DNA of 64,000 nt from contig NZ_JAQNDM010000002.1 in assembly GCF_028368975.1 (NCBI RefSeq), positions 7,682,425 through 7,746,424 on the forward strand, given 5' to 3'. The notes beneath the pieces were generated by a model that worked only from the letters and a program-made list of their open reading frames with translations, had not been told where the DNA came from and did not search any database. The translations under genes were made by a program, and so were the position numbers. This DNA is from Stigmatella ashevillena. GTDB lineage: Bacteria; Myxococcota; Myxococcia; Myxococcales; Myxococcaceae. Positions within the stretch are counted from its first letter, which is position 1. Every line of letters begins with the position of its first letter. This document shows positions 25,586-34,199 of this stretch, piece after piece.

Positions 25586-26410
25586 ATGAATAAAGAGCGC
25601 GTTCTCATCACCGTGAAGACGTACCCGACCCTGTCGCGGAAGTACGGCGAGACCGTGTGCACGGCTGGCGTGCGCGAAGACGGCTCGTGGGTTCGCATCT
25701 ACCCGGTGCCTTTCCGGCGCCTCGACGAGGCGGAGCAGTACAAGAAGTTCGACTGGATCGAATGTCGTCTCGTTCGCAACTCGTCGGACCCTCGACCAGA
25801 AACGTTTCGACCGCTCGACGAGAGCGAACTGCATTCGGTCGGGCACATTGACACAGCGGATAACTGGCGCGAACGGCGTCGCATCTTGTTGAGGACCGCG
25901 CGAGTCTACGATCGGCTTGACGAACTCATCGCGGGCGCCAAGGCGAACCAAACCTCTCTCGCGGTGTTCAAACCCACCAAGATCATCGACTTCGTTTGGG
26001 AGCAGGAGGCACGCGAATGGGATCAAAACAAGCTCCGAGAGATGCGTGAGCTAACCAGCCAGTTCGACCTGTTCGCCGACAACCACTGGCGCAAAACCTT
26101 TCAGGTGATCCCCAAGCTCCCGTACAGCTATTCGTACCGCTTCGAGGATGCCACAGGGAAGCGCAGTGAGATGCAGGTGCTCGACTGGGAGGCCGGGGCT
26201 CTGTTCTGGAACTGCCTGCGCTCGGCAGATGGCGATGAGCCGGAGGCTCTCGCCAAGGTTCGGCAGAAGTACTTCGATGCGTTCCTGAAGACCGACCTGC
26301 ACTTCTTCCTTGGGACGACGCAGCAGTTCCACTTCGTCGCCCCCAACCCGTGGGTGATCATCGGGGTGTTGCCCACGCCTCATGAGCGACAACTCGGGCT
26401 ATTTACTTAG
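25586..26410 (+). CDS. Conserved protein of unknown function, partner of the DUF488 gene
   Basis: 274 residues from ATG 25586, preceded by a run of G. It begins with KERVLITVKTYPTLSRKYGE, then VCTAGVREDGSWVRIYPVPFR and FDWIECRLVRNSSDPRPETF. Aromatic and charged residues are abundant and no signal or membrane segment is present, so it is probably cytoplasmic. The C-terminal part has FFLGTTQQFHFVAPNPWVIIGV. I do not recognise a named family with certainty. The composition matches the DUF488 gene and not the surroundings, and the ten-base gap makes a two-gene operon very likely. Possible roles include nucleic acid recognition or processing, but this is unsupported by a motif I can name. Confidence 0.7.
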   Translation: MNKERVLITVKTYPTLSRKYGETVCTAGVREDGSWVRIYPVPFRRLDEAEQYKKFDWIECRLVRNSSDPRPETFRPLDESELHSVGHIDTADNWRERRRILLRTARVYDRLDELIAGAKANQTSLAVFKPTKIIDFVWEQEAREWDQNKLREMRELTSQFDLFADNHWRKTFQVIPKLPYSYSYRFEDATGKRSEMQVLDWEAGALFWNCLRSADGDEPEALAKVRQKYFDAFLKTDLHFFLGTTQQFHFVAPNPWVIIGVLPTPHERQLGLFT

Positions 26411-26411
26411 C

Positions 26412-26471
26412 GCTCTTCGGCAGTGGTTCTGCTCATGGACGCGCAGCTCGAAGCCGCGCTGAGCGAAGAGC
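26412..26471. terminator. Long-loop inverted repeat between convergent genes
   Basis: GCTCTTCG at 26412-26419 is repeated inverted as CGAAGAGC at 26464-26471, with some inner pairing (CAG with CTG), between the end of the cassette and the end of astB. It is a possible bidirectional terminator or cassette edge. Confidence 0.3.
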
Positions 26472-26477
26472 CCCATC

Positions 26478-27800
26478 TCACTGCTGGAAGTCGTAGACGC
26501 TGCCAAGCTTGAGGATGCGGGTCAGCGCGTCGAGCGCCGTCATCGTCTCCCGGGCGAGCGCCGGATCCTTCAGGTCCTCCGGATACAGCGTCTCGCGGTA
26601 GTGCTTCGTCACCCAGTCCGCCAGAGCCTCGTGCAGGGCCGGGGAGTAGAAGACGTTGGCCTTCACCGCGGCGCACTCGGCATCGGTGAGGCAGATGCGC
26701 TGACGCAGGCACGCGGGGCCGCCGCCGTTGTTCATGGATTGGCGCAAGTCCAGGTAGTGGACCTGCTTCACCGGGTTGCGCTCGGCCACCACGCGCTCCA
26801 GGAAGCGCCGGGCCGTCTCCGTCTCCTGGCTCTCCACCGGGGCAATGATGGCCATGGAGCCGTCCGGCAGGGTGAGCACCTGGGAGTTGAAGGGGTACGC
26901 CTTCACGGCGTCCTTCGAGGGCAACTCTGCCTCCGTGGCGAGGATGGAGGTGAAGTCTTCCCCCAGCTTCTCCCGGAGGGCGCTCAGCAGCCCGGCGGAG
27001 TCCACGAAGGCCCGCTCGTGGAGCATGAGGAAGCCGCCGTTGCCCACGGCGACCACGTCGGTGTGAAAGGCCCCCGCGTCGATGCCCTCCGGGTGCTGCT
27101 GGGGAAAGAGGGTGCGCTCCGGATCGAGCTGGTGCAGCCGGGCGAGTGCCTGGCTGGCCTCCAACGTCTGCCGGGCGGGGAAGCGCTGGGGGCCCGTGAA
27201 CTCCTTCCAACTGCTGCGGCCCCAGGCGAGCAGGTGCACCGCGGCGCGGCCGGGCGTGAACAGGCGGGTGTGGTTTGCCGCCCCTTCATCTGCGAACTGG
27301 CCTCCTCCAGGCAGGGGCGCATGGACGGCGAAGCGGGCCTCGTCCGCGAAGATGGCGCTCAGGACGGCGTGGGTGGTCTCGGCCTCCAGGGCCCGGTGGA
27401 ACATCTGCTGGAGGTTGGCGGGGGTCAGGTGCATCCGCTGATCGCCCGTGTCCGAGGAGGGGGCGCAGGTGGCGGCGTTGGCCGTCCACATGGCCGCCGC
27501 GCTGGAGGTGAGCCGCAGCAGGTGCTCGGCCTCGCGGGCGGCCCGGGTGATGACCGCCTCGTCTGAGCCGGTGAAGCCCAGCCTCCGCAGGTTTCTCAAG
27601 GAGGGGCGTGGCTGGGGCGGCAGCACGGCTTGGCCTATCCCCAGGCCCGCGACGAAGCGCATCTTCTCCAACCCCTGGAGCGCCGCCTGGCGCGGGTGGC
27701 TGGGCTTGCCCCCGTGCGAGGTGGACGCCAGGTTGCCGGCCGAGAGACCGCCGTAATTGTGGGTAGGACCGACGAGGCCGTCGAAGTTGTACTCGCGCAT
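26478..27800 (-). CDS. astB: N-succinylarginine dihydrolase
   Basis: 440 residues, the usual length. It starts with the family opening MREYNFDGLVGPTHNYGGLS at ATG 27800; thirteen upstream in-frame codons are not family-like. Other marks are SSAAAMWTANAATCAPSSDT, FADEGAANHTRLF, EGIDAGAFHTDVVAVGNG with the catalytic His, and the nucleophile C364 in NNGGGPACLRQRI. It hydrolyses N2-succinylarginine to succinylornithine with release of CO2 and two ammonia, step two of the AST arginine pathway. No other ast gene is adjacent, which is notable because the enterobacterial genes form an operon. It diverges from the lipid A acyltransferase gene by only 17 bases. Confidence 0.95.
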   Translation of the reverse strand: MREYNFDGLVGPTHNYGGLSAGNLASTSHGGKPSHPRQAALQGLEKMRFVAGLGIGQAVLPPQPRPSLRNLRRLGFTGSDEAVITRAAREAEHLLRLTSSAAAMWTANAATCAPSSDTGDQRMHLTPANLQQMFHRALEAETTHAVLSAIFADEARFAVHAPLPGGGQFADEGAANHTRLFTPGRAAVHLLAWGRSSWKEFTGPQRFPARQTLEASQALARLHQLDPERTLFPQQHPEGIDAGAFHTDVVAVGNGGFLMLHERAFVDSAGLLSALREKLGEDFTSILATEAELPSKDAVKAYPFNSQVLTLPDGSMAIIAPVESQETETARRFLERVVAERNPVKQVHYLDLRQSMNNGGGPACLRQRICLTDAECAAVKANVFYSPALHEALADWVTKHYRETLYPEDLKDPALARETMTALDALTRILKLGSVYDFQQ

Positions 27801-27817
27801 TGGGTATAGAACCCCTT

Positions 27818-28777
27818 GTGGACCGTCCTCCCTTAGCAAAGCGGCTCAAGCGTTTCCTCCGCTACCTGCTTGTCCGTGCCGCGCTGGCCCTGGTGCACCC
27901 GCTGCCCCTGGGGCTGGCGGGGTGGCTGGGGGTGCGCTTTGGCGCGCTGGCCTTCCTCCTGGCCGGAGGTGAGCGGCGCAAGGCCTTGAAGTCCCTCGCC
28001 CGGGCTTTTCCCGAGAAGTCCGAGGCCGAGCGGCTCACTCTAGCGAGGGCCGCCTTCCGCCACCTGGGCGCCGCCATGTTCGAGGTGGGCTGCACGGCGG
28101 CGCTCGACCGGGAGTTGAAGCAGCGCGTCACGTGGCCCGAGTCCGAGCGCCGCGTGCTGGAGGAGGCGCTCGCCCGGGGCAAGGGCGTGGTGTTCGTTTC
28201 TGGGCATGTGGGCAACTGGGAACTGCTGGCCCGGCGGGTGGCCAGCGAGGGCTTCCCCTGCCAGAGCATCGCCAAGGAGACCTCGGACCCGCGGCTCACC
28301 GCGCTCGTGGCGCGCTTCCGGCAGCGAGGCGGGGTGCGCAGCATCTGGCGAGGGCAGGAGGGCGCGGCCCGGCACATGCTCCGGGCCCTCAAGGGCGGAG
28401 AAATCCTGGGGCTCCTCATCGATCAGGACACCAAGGTGCAGTCCTTCTTCGTGCCCTTCTTCGGAGAGCTGGCCGCCACGCCTCGGGCGGCGGCGGACCT
28501 GGCGCTGCGCACCGGCGCGGCGGTGGTGGTGGGCTTCTGCCAACGCCAGGAGGCGGGGGACTACCTGCTGACGATGCGCGATGTGCCCCTGCCTTCCGGG
28601 GAGGACCGCGAGGAGGCGGCGCTGGCGTTGACCGCGGCGCTCTCCCGGCACATTGAAGAAGCCATCCGCCGCACACCCGAGCAGTGGGTGTGGATGCACC
28701 AGCGGTGGAAGACCCGGCCCTCGGGTGAACCTTCGACACTCGCCTCACGCGGCAGCGCGCCCGTACCGGCCCGGTGA
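27818..28777 (+). CDS. Lipid A biosynthesis lauroyl-type acyltransferase (LpxL/HtrB family)
   Basis: 319 residues from GTG 27818. An N-terminal hydrophobic segment (LLVRAALALVHPLPLGLAGWL) anchors it to the inner membrane. The catalytic HX4E motif is H130-VGNW-E135 inside VVFVSGHVGNWELLARR, followed by the family blocks QSIAKETSDPRL, GGEILGLLIDQDT and FFVPFFGELAATPRAAADLALRTGA. The C-terminus has TPEQWVWMHQRWKTRP. Members add secondary acyl chains to lipid A from acyl-ACP. Its stop overlaps the start region of lptC, placing lipid A acylation and LPS export in one operon. The chain-length preference cannot be told. Confidence 0.92.
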   Translation: MDRPPLAKRLKRFLRYLLVRAALALVHPLPLGLAGWLGVRFGALAFLLAGGERRKALKSLARAFPEKSEAERLTLARAAFRHLGAAMFEVGCTAALDRELKQRVTWPESERRVLEEALARGKGVVFVSGHVGNWELLARRVASEGFPCQSIAKETSDPRLTALVARFRQRGGVRSIWRGQEGAARHMLRALKGGEILGLLIDQDTKVQSFFVPFFGELAATPRAAADLALRTGAAVVVGFCQRQEAGDYLLTMRDVPLPSGEDREEAALALTAALSRHIEEAIRRTPEQWVWMHQRWKTRPSGEPSTLASRGSAPVPAR

Positions 28778-28791
28778 TAGGAAGAGCCCCC

Positions 28792-29334
28792 GTGTCCCGT
28801 CTCCTGCCCTTCCTCCTCCTCGTCCTCCTGGCCGCCTGTGGTCGGCCGCAGGCCGCGTCAGGACCGGCTACTGAGCCGCCCCAGGTGGTGCTGCACGGCG
28901 TGGAGATCCAGTCCTTCGAGGCCGACCGGTTGGTGCTTTCCGGGCGGGCCGAGCGAATGACCTACCAGCGGGCCGAGGGGATGTTCGCGGCCACGGACAC
29001 CGTGCTGCGCCTCCCCAGCCGGGGCGGTGCCCCGAGGGCCTCTTCGGGGCCCAAGGGCACCATGGAGATTCGCGCGCCGCTGATGGAGGGCAGCCTCTCC
29101 ACGCGCCAACTGGAGGCGTCGGGCGGCGTGGTCCTCCGGAACGCGGAGGGCCTGGTGGCTCGCACGCCCCGGGCCACCTATGACGCGCCAGCCCAGACGG
29201 TCCGTGGGCGCGAGGGCGTGGCGATGCAGGGGCCGGACTACGCGCTCCGGGCCGACCAGTTCAACCTGTCCCTGCCAGAGGGGACCTTCTCCTTCGAAGG
29301 CTCGGTCGAGACCGTGGTGGGAGGCGCACCGTGA
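28792..29334 (+). CDS. lptC: LptC-like LPS export protein, lipoprotein form
   Basis: 180 residues from GTG 28792, with AGGAAGAG just upstream; GTG 28774 is also possible. A lipoprotein signal ends in VLLAAC (Cys16). Classical LptC is instead held by one membrane span. The mature part is a beta-jellyroll of repeated strands (VVLHGVEIQSFEADRLVLSG, GTMEIRAPLMEGSLSTRQLEA, GVVLRNAEGLVARTPRATYD) as in LptC/OstA proteins. It would receive LPS from the LptB2FG transporter and pass it to LptA in the periplasm. Its stop overlaps the lptA start. Position between the acyltransferase gene and lptA-lptB supports the call strongly. Confidence 0.85.
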   Translation: MSRLLPFLLLVLLAACGRPQAASGPATEPPQVVLHGVEIQSFEADRLVLSGRAERMTYQRAEGMFAATDTVLRLPSRGGAPRASSGPKGTMEIRAPLMEGSLSTRQLEASGGVVLRNAEGLVARTPRATYDAPAQTVRGREGVAMQGPDYALRADQFNLSLPEGTFSFEGSVETVVGGAP

Positions 29335-29849
29335 TTGAGTTTCTCGCGATGGCATTCCTCGTCGCCGAGCCGACGGCCGTGGCCGATGGCGGGGCGGATG
29401 GGGGCACGCGTCCTCCCATGCTCGGGTCCGTGGCGCTGAGGGACCCCGTGGAGATCACCGCCGGGCTCGTCACCGGCGGCCGGGACTCGACGACCTTCAC
29501 CGGCAACGTGCAGGTGAAGCACCGCACGATGGACCTGCGCTGCCAGAAGATGACGGCCTTCTACACCGCGAGCCGCGAGGTGACGCGCGTGGAGTGCACC
29601 GGCGGCGTGGAGGCCCAGGACGGGGATCGGTATGCCCGGGGCGACCGGGCGGAGTACAACGTGTCCAGCGGGGTGCTGGTGGTGACGGGCTCGCCGGAGG
29701 CACGGCAGGGCGCCACCTACATGACGGGGACGAAGGTCCGCCTGACGCTGGGCAGCGAGCGCGTCGAGGTGGAGAACGCCCGCATCGTCGTCGAGACCGC
29801 CCCCAAGGCCCCCCTGCCGCGCGGCAAGCCCGCCCCGAAGAAGCCATGA
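29331..29849 (+). CDS. lptA: LptA/OstA-like periplasmic LPS transport protein
   Basis: 172 residues from GTG 29331, overlapping the lptC stop. A short hydrophobic N-terminus ([19 protein letters not shown]) is probably a signal peptide. The mature protein has the OstA_N strand pattern: [39 protein letters not shown] and [21 protein letters not shown]. This matches the family blocks 'GNV....D..I.A', 'A.G.V.....' and 'A.GD.A.Y....'. LptA forms the bridge that carries LPS across the periplasm. Its stop overlaps lptB by ATGA. The C-terminal tail is basic and proline-rich. Confidence 0.88.
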   Translation: MIEFLAMAFLVAEPTAVADGGADGGTRPPMLGSVALRDPVEITAGLVTGGRDSTTFTGNVQVKHRTMDLRCQKMTAFYTASREVTRVECTGGVEAQDGDRYARGDRAEYNVSSGVLVVTGSPEARQGATYMTGTKVRLTLGSERVEVENARIVVETAPKAPLPRGKPAPKKP

Positions 29850-30586
29850 GCCGCGGGCAACTGTGGGCCGAGGGCCTCCAGAAGAGCTTCCGCAAGCGCC
29901 AGGTTGTCCGCGGCGTCTCCTTTAATGTCACCCAAGGGGAAGTGGTGGGGCTGCTCGGGCCCAACGGCGCCGGGAAGACGACCAGCTTCAACATGGTGGT
30001 GGGGCTCGTCACCCCGGATGCGGGCCGCGTGCGCGTGGAGGACGAGGAGCTCACGCACCTGCCCATGCACCGGCGCGCCCGCCGAGGGCTGGGGTACCTC
30101 CCGCAGGAAGCCTCGGTGTTCCGCAAGCTCACGGTGCGGCAGAACTTCCTGGCCGTGCTGGAGCTTCAGAAGGACCTGGACCGCAAGGCGCGCGAGGCCC
30201 GCGCCACGGCGCTCATCGAGGAGTTCGGCCTGGGCCACGTGGCGGACTCCTTGGGGGAGACGCTCTCGGGCGGGGAGCGGCGGCGCGCGGAGATCGCTCG
30301 CTCCCTCATCCCCAACCCGCGCTTCATCCTCTTCGACGAGCCCTTCGCCGGGGTGGACCCCATCAATGTGGGAGATCTCCAGAAGCAGATCGCCCTGCTC
30401 CGGGAGCGCGGCCTGGGGGTGCTCATCACCGACCACAACGTCCAGGACACCCTGGGCATCTGTGACCGGGCGTACATCATTGCCCAGGGGCAGATCCTCG
30501 AGGAGGGCACTCCCGCGCAGATCGCCGCCTCTCCCCGGGCGCGCGCCGTCTACCTGGGAGAGCGCTTCCGGCTGCTGGTTCCCTGA
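29846..30586 (+). CDS. lptB: LPS export ABC transporter ATP-binding protein
   Basis: 246 residues, standard LptB size, from ATG 29846. All ATPase motifs are present: Walker [12 protein letters not shown], the Q-loop YLPQEASVF, the signature [15 protein letters not shown], Walker [14 protein letters not shown] and the switch His in [10 protein letters not shown]. The LptB-specific run of [14 protein letters not shown] and the 'FAGVDPINV' block identify it among ABC proteins. It powers extraction of LPS from the inner membrane with LptF/LptG, which are not in this window. The gene closes the acyltransferase-lptC-lptA-lptB operon; rpoN follows after 235 bases. Confidence 0.95.
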   Translation: MSRGQLWAEGLQKSFRKRQVVRGVSFNVTQGEVVGLLGPNGAGKTTSFNMVVGLVTPDAGRVRVEDEELTHLPMHRRARRGLGYLPQEASVFRKLTVRQNFLAVLELQKDLDRKAREARATALIEEFGLGHVADSLGETLSGGERRRAEIARSLIPNPRFILFDEPFAGVDPINVGDLQKQIALLRERGLGVLITDHNVQDTLGICDRAYIIAQGQILEEGTPAQIAASPRARAVYLGERFRLLVP

Positions 30587-30746
30587 GGTTCCAAGGGGTT
30601 GGCCCAGCCTTTGCGTCAACAGGTGAACAGCCGGCCGCTGTTGCCCAAAGGCGCTCTAACTCTGTGATTCCACAGAGGAAATTCACTAATGCAAGCAAGA
30701 GGCCACACTGACAGACACTAGACGAACCGGAGGGGTCTTGCTAGTT

Positions 30747-30762
30747 TGGCACGGTCCTTGAT
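30747..30762 (+). promoter_or_regulatory. Sigma-54-type -24/-12 promoter upstream of rpoN
   Basis: TGGCACG, four bases, then TTGAT matches the sigma-54 consensus TGGCACG-N4-TTGCW except for A in place of C at the -12 dinucleotide. The expected start point is near 30774, about 50 bases before the rpoN ATG at 30822. This would make rpoN, the sigma-54 gene itself, sigma-54-dependent. No enhancer-binding site was identified. Confidence 0.5.
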
Positions 30763-30821
30763 TGGTGGCGGTCCTCGTCCCCGTCAAGGCCCTGTCTCAC
30801 CGCGGTGGGGAGTCCTCGTTC

Positions 30822-32336
30822 ATGGGTATGGAACTCAAGCAAAGCCTGAAACTCACGCAGCAGCTGGTGATGACACCGCAGCTGCAACAGGCGATCAAGC
30901 TTCTCCAGCTTTCCAGGATGGAACTGCTGGAGCAGGTCCGGGAGGAGATGGAGCAGAACCCGCTGCTGGAGCAGCCGGAAGAGCAGGCCCCGGGCGATGT
31001 GTCGGACAAGGAGCCCGGGGAGGCCTCGCTTGAGGCCGCCAACATGGAGGTCCCCCAGGACCGGGATGCCACCCCGGTGGGCGACAGCACCCCGGAGTTC
31101 AAGGGCGACGCGGACAACCCCCCGGAGATCGACTGGGAGGCGTACCTCAACAGCTACCAGTTCAACGAGCAGAGCACCGCCTCCAACCGCGGCAACGTGG
31201 CCACGGAGGACATGCCGTCCTTCGAAGCCAACATGGTGAAGAAGGAGGACCTGGTCGACCATCTGCAAGAGCAGATGGGGATGCTGCGCCTGAACGAGGC
31301 CGAGCGCCGGGTGGCCATGCTCATCATCGGCAACCTGGATGACGACGGCTACCTGAAGCTGCCGGACGTGGAGGGAGATCCGCTCATCCGCCTGACCAAC
31401 GAGGCGGACGTGCCCATGCACGTGGCGGAGCGGACGCTGCGGCGCATCCAGAACCTGGAGCCCAAGGGCTGCGGCGCGAGAGACTTGCAGGAGTGCCTGC
31501 TCATCCAGGTGCAGGGCTTGAAGGACCGCAGCGCGCCCCTGCTGGGCATGATGATCAAGCGGTACATGAAGTACCTGGAGAGCAAGAACCTGCCGGCCAT
31601 CGCCAAGGAGCTGAAGGTTCCGATGGACGACGTGGTGGCGGCGGCGAAGCTCTTGCCCAAGCTGGATCCGAAGCCGGGCCGCAACTTCAGCGGCGATGAC
31701 GCGCCGTACATCACCCCGGATGTCTTCATCTACAAGATGGGGGACGAGTACACGGTGGTGCTCAATGACGACGGCTTGTCCAAGCTGCGCATCTCCGGTG
31801 CGTACCGGAACGCGCTGAAGAACGGCGCGGTGTCGCCGGGGCAGGCCAAGGAGTTCATCCAGGACAAGCTGCGCAGCGCGCAGTGGCTCATCCGCTCCAT
31901 CCACCAGCGCCAGCGCACCATCTTCAAGGTGACCGAGAGCATCGTGAAGTTCCAGCGCGACTTCCTGGAGAAGGGCATCGCTCACCTGCGGCCGCTCATC
32001 CTCCGGGATGTGGCCGAGGACATCGGCATGCACGAGTCCACGGTGTCGCGCGTCACGACGAGCAAGTACGTGCACACCCCTCAGGGCATCTTCGAGCTGA
32101 AGTACTTCTTCAACTCGTCCATCGCGCGCGTGTCGGGCGACGACACGGCCAGCGAGGCGGTGAAGCACCACATCAAGCAGCTCGTGTCCCAGGAGAACCC
32201 GCGCGAGCCGTACTCGGACCAGAAGATCGTCGAGCTGCTCAAGTCCCAGGGCACCGAGATTGCCCGGCGCACGGTGGCCAAGTACCGCGAGGTGCTCGGC
32301 ATCCTCCCCAGCAGCAAGCGCAAGCGCTACTTCTGA
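30822..32336 (+). CDS. rpoN: RNA polymerase sigma-54 factor
   Basis: 504 residues from ATG 30822. Region I has the family opening MELKQSLKLTQQLVMTPQLQ and QQAIKLLQLSRMELLEQV, followed by an acidic region II. Later come the core-binding domain (HLQEQMGMLRLNEAERRVAM, LEPKGCGARDLQECLLIQ), KPGRNFSGDDAPYITPDVF, the helix-turn-helix DVAEDIGMHESTVSRVTTSK and the RpoN box ARRTVAKYRE near residue 480. It directs polymerase to -24/-12 promoters that require enhancer-binding activators, central to myxobacterial development. The place between lptB and the hpf/ptsN region is conserved in many proteobacteria. A sigma-54-like promoter lies just upstream. Confidence 0.97.
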   Translation: MGMELKQSLKLTQQLVMTPQLQQAIKLLQLSRMELLEQVREEMEQNPLLEQPEEQAPGDVSDKEPGEASLEAANMEVPQDRDATPVGDSTPEFKGDADNPPEIDWEAYLNSYQFNEQSTASNRGNVATEDMPSFEANMVKKEDLVDHLQEQMGMLRLNEAERRVAMLIIGNLDDDGYLKLPDVEGDPLIRLTNEADVPMHVAERTLRRIQNLEPKGCGARDLQECLLIQVQGLKDRSAPLLGMMIKRYMKYLESKNLPAIAKELKVPMDDVVAAAKLLPKLDPKPGRNFSGDDAPYITPDVFIYKMGDEYTVVLNDDGLSKLRISGAYRNALKNGAVSPGQAKEFIQDKLRSAQWLIRSIHQRQRTIFKVTESIVKFQRDFLEKGIAHLRPLILRDVAEDIGMHESTVSRVTTSKYVHTPQGIFELKYFFNSSIARVSGDDTASEAVKHHIKQLVSQENPREPYSDQKIVELLKSQGTEIARRTVAKYREVLGILPSSKRKRYF

Positions 32337-32510
32337 CCGTCCAGCCGGGGACTCACCCCTGGTGAAAAGAAGGTGGGCGCTGGGGCTCAGGCAGGCAAGC
32401 AGGGGCGCTGTGGGCTGTAGGCTCACCGCTCGCCCGGGGCTTTGAAAACTTTGTGTGAACATCCGCGGAGGTCATCAGCCTGTCACATGGGCCTTCTAGG
32501 TTGATGGGCG

Positions 32511-33506
32511 ATGAAAGGCCCGTCACCCATGGTTCTTGCGACCCCCCGGCCCTTGTTCGCTGCCATCGACGTTGGCACCAATGCCGCCCGCCTGGAAATG
32601 GCCCGTTTGGGCCCCGGTGGCGGGCTGGAGCGAGTCCTCAAGGAGCGGGAGGCCATCTGTCCCGGTGAGGGCGTCTTCGCCCGGGGGGCCATGTCGTCCG
32701 AGGCGGTGGAGCGGCTGGTGAGCACGCTGCGGCGCTACGCGGCGTTGTGCCGCCGCCACGATGCCCGGGTGCGTGCGGTGGCGACCAGCGCCCTGCGAGA
32801 GGCGCGCAACCAGACGAAAGTTCTCCGGCGGGTGCGCGAGGAGACGGGCCTGGAACTGGAGGTGGTGAGCGGTGAGGAGGAAGCCCGGCTCATCTGCCTG
32901 GGCGTGCTGCACCGCACGCCGGTCTGGGAGCGCTCGCTGCTGGTGGACATCGGCGGGGGCTCCACCGAAATCGTCCTCGCCACGGGAGAGCAGCCCCAAG
33001 GGCTGTGGAGCTTGCCTCTGGGCGCGGTGCGGTTGACGCAGCACTTCGACACCTCGGCAGAGGTGCCGTCCGCCCAACTGCGGCGGATGCGCGAGGACAT
33101 CGACGCGCGGCTGCGCGAGTCCCTGCCGGGCTTCGTGCCGCGGCTGCCCCGGGTGGCGTTGGGCTCTTCGGGCACCATCCGCGCGGTGGTGGAGTTCGCG
33201 GCCCGCGACGGCGAAGAGGGCGCCTCCCGGGAGGAACTCACGCGGGCCGTGGAGACGCTGGCGCGGATGTCCCCTCGGGTGCGGCGCGAGTACTTCGAGG
33301 AGCGGCGCGCGGACATCATCGTGGCGGGGGCCCTTCTGCTGGAGCGGGTGGTTCGGCACTTGGGCGTGGAGCGCGTCCTCGCCGTCAAGCGCGGCCTGCG
33401 GGATGGCGTGCTCGCAGACCTGGTCCGGGAGGGACTCGTTTCTCGGCTCCGGCACGCCGAGGGCGTCCCCGCGCACCGCCGGGCCACGGGCTCTCGCGGG
33501 GCCTGA
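32511..33506 (+). CDS. Ppx/GppA family phosphatase
   Basis: 331 residues. It has the ASKHA-fold phosphate motifs: FAAIDVGTNAARLEMA at the N-terminus, VRAVATSALREARN, EVVSGEEEARLICLGV and LLVDIGGGSTEIVLA, then GSSGTIRAV and a C-terminal RRADIIVAGALLLERV. The family hydrolyses inorganic polyphosphate or pppGpp. The length fits the short single-module form without the HD-like C-terminal domain, so exopolyphosphatase versus guanosine pentaphosphatase cannot be decided. ATG 32511 is used; ATG 32529 is possible. It lies 174 bases after rpoN and may have its own promoter. Confidence 0.9.
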   Translation: MKGPSPMVLATPRPLFAAIDVGTNAARLEMARLGPGGGLERVLKEREAICPGEGVFARGAMSSEAVERLVSTLRRYAALCRRHDARVRAVATSALREARNQTKVLRRVREETGLELEVVSGEEEARLICLGVLHRTPVWERSLLVDIGGGSTEIVLATGEQPQGLWSLPLGAVRLTQHFDTSAEVPSAQLRRMREDIDARLRESLPGFVPRLPRVALGSSGTIRAVVEFAARDGEEGASREELTRAVETLARMSPRVRREYFEERRADIIVAGALLLERVVRHLGVERVLAVKRGLRDGVLADLVREGLVSRLRHAEGVPAHRRATGSRGA

Positions 33507-33556
33507 CGCGAAAACCAGTGCTTTCGACGGGCCGGGCGCACGGGCACGATGCGCCC

Positions 33557-34183
33557 ATGAGCACGACCGTGGAGCTTCCCCGCAGAGCCCTCATTCCCCT
33601 GGTGGTTCCTCCCGTGACGCTGGAAGGACACGGGGTGAGGCTCGAGCCGCTGCGGCCAGAGCATGCCGGGGAGCTGGCCTCCCTCTGTGAGGACACCGTC
33701 TTCGAGTTCACCGTCCAGGTGTTGAGGACGCAGGCGGACCTGGAGCGCTACATCGCCGGGGCGATGGAGGCGCAGGCGCGAGGCACGGAGCAGCCCTTTC
33801 TCATCCGGAAGCAAGAGACGGGCGAGCCGCTGGGCACCACGCGCTACATGACCATCTCCCGCCATGACCGGACGCTGGAGATTGGACATACGTGGCTGGC
33901 GCGCGCCGCGTGGCGCACGCCGGTCAACACCGGGTGCAAGTTCCTGTTGCTGCGCCATGCCTTCGAGGTGCTCCAGGTGATGCGGGTCCAGCTCAAGACG
34001 GACCAGCGCAACGCACGCTCGCGCGCCGCCATCGAGCGGATTGGCGCGAAGTTCGAGGGGATTCTCCGCCACCACATGCTGGTCCGGGACGGCGTGGTGC
34101 GGGACACGGCGCACTATTCCATCCTGGACACCGAGTGGCCGGAGGTGAAGGCCCGGTTGGAGGAGCGGCTGGGGCGAGGGTGA
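33557..34183 (+). CDS. GNAT acetyltransferase (RimJ/RimL-like)
   Basis: 208 residues from ATG 33557. The RimL-type N-acetyltransferase pattern is clear: VTLEGHGVRLEPLRPEHAGE at the start, GTTRYMTISRHDRTLEIGHT in the middle, the acetyl-CoA-binding helix NTGCKFLLLRHAFEVL and the terminal block VQLKTDQRNARSRAAIERIG, KFEGILRHHMLVRDG. Relatives acetylate ribosomal protein N-termini, small molecules or other proteins. The substrate here is unknown. The gene lies about 50 bases after ppx/gppA and 16 bases before a lipoprotein gene. Confidence 0.9.
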   Translation: MSTTVELPRRALIPLVVPPVTLEGHGVRLEPLRPEHAGELASLCEDTVFEFTVQVLRTQADLERYIAGAMEAQARGTEQPFLIRKQETGEPLGTTRYMTISRHDRTLEIGHTWLARAAWRTPVNTGCKFLLLRHAFEVLQVMRVQLKTDQRNARSRAAIERIGAKFEGILRHHMLVRDGVVRDTAHYSILDTEWPEVKARLEERLGRG

Positions 34184-34199
34184 TAGGGTGCCGGGCCCC

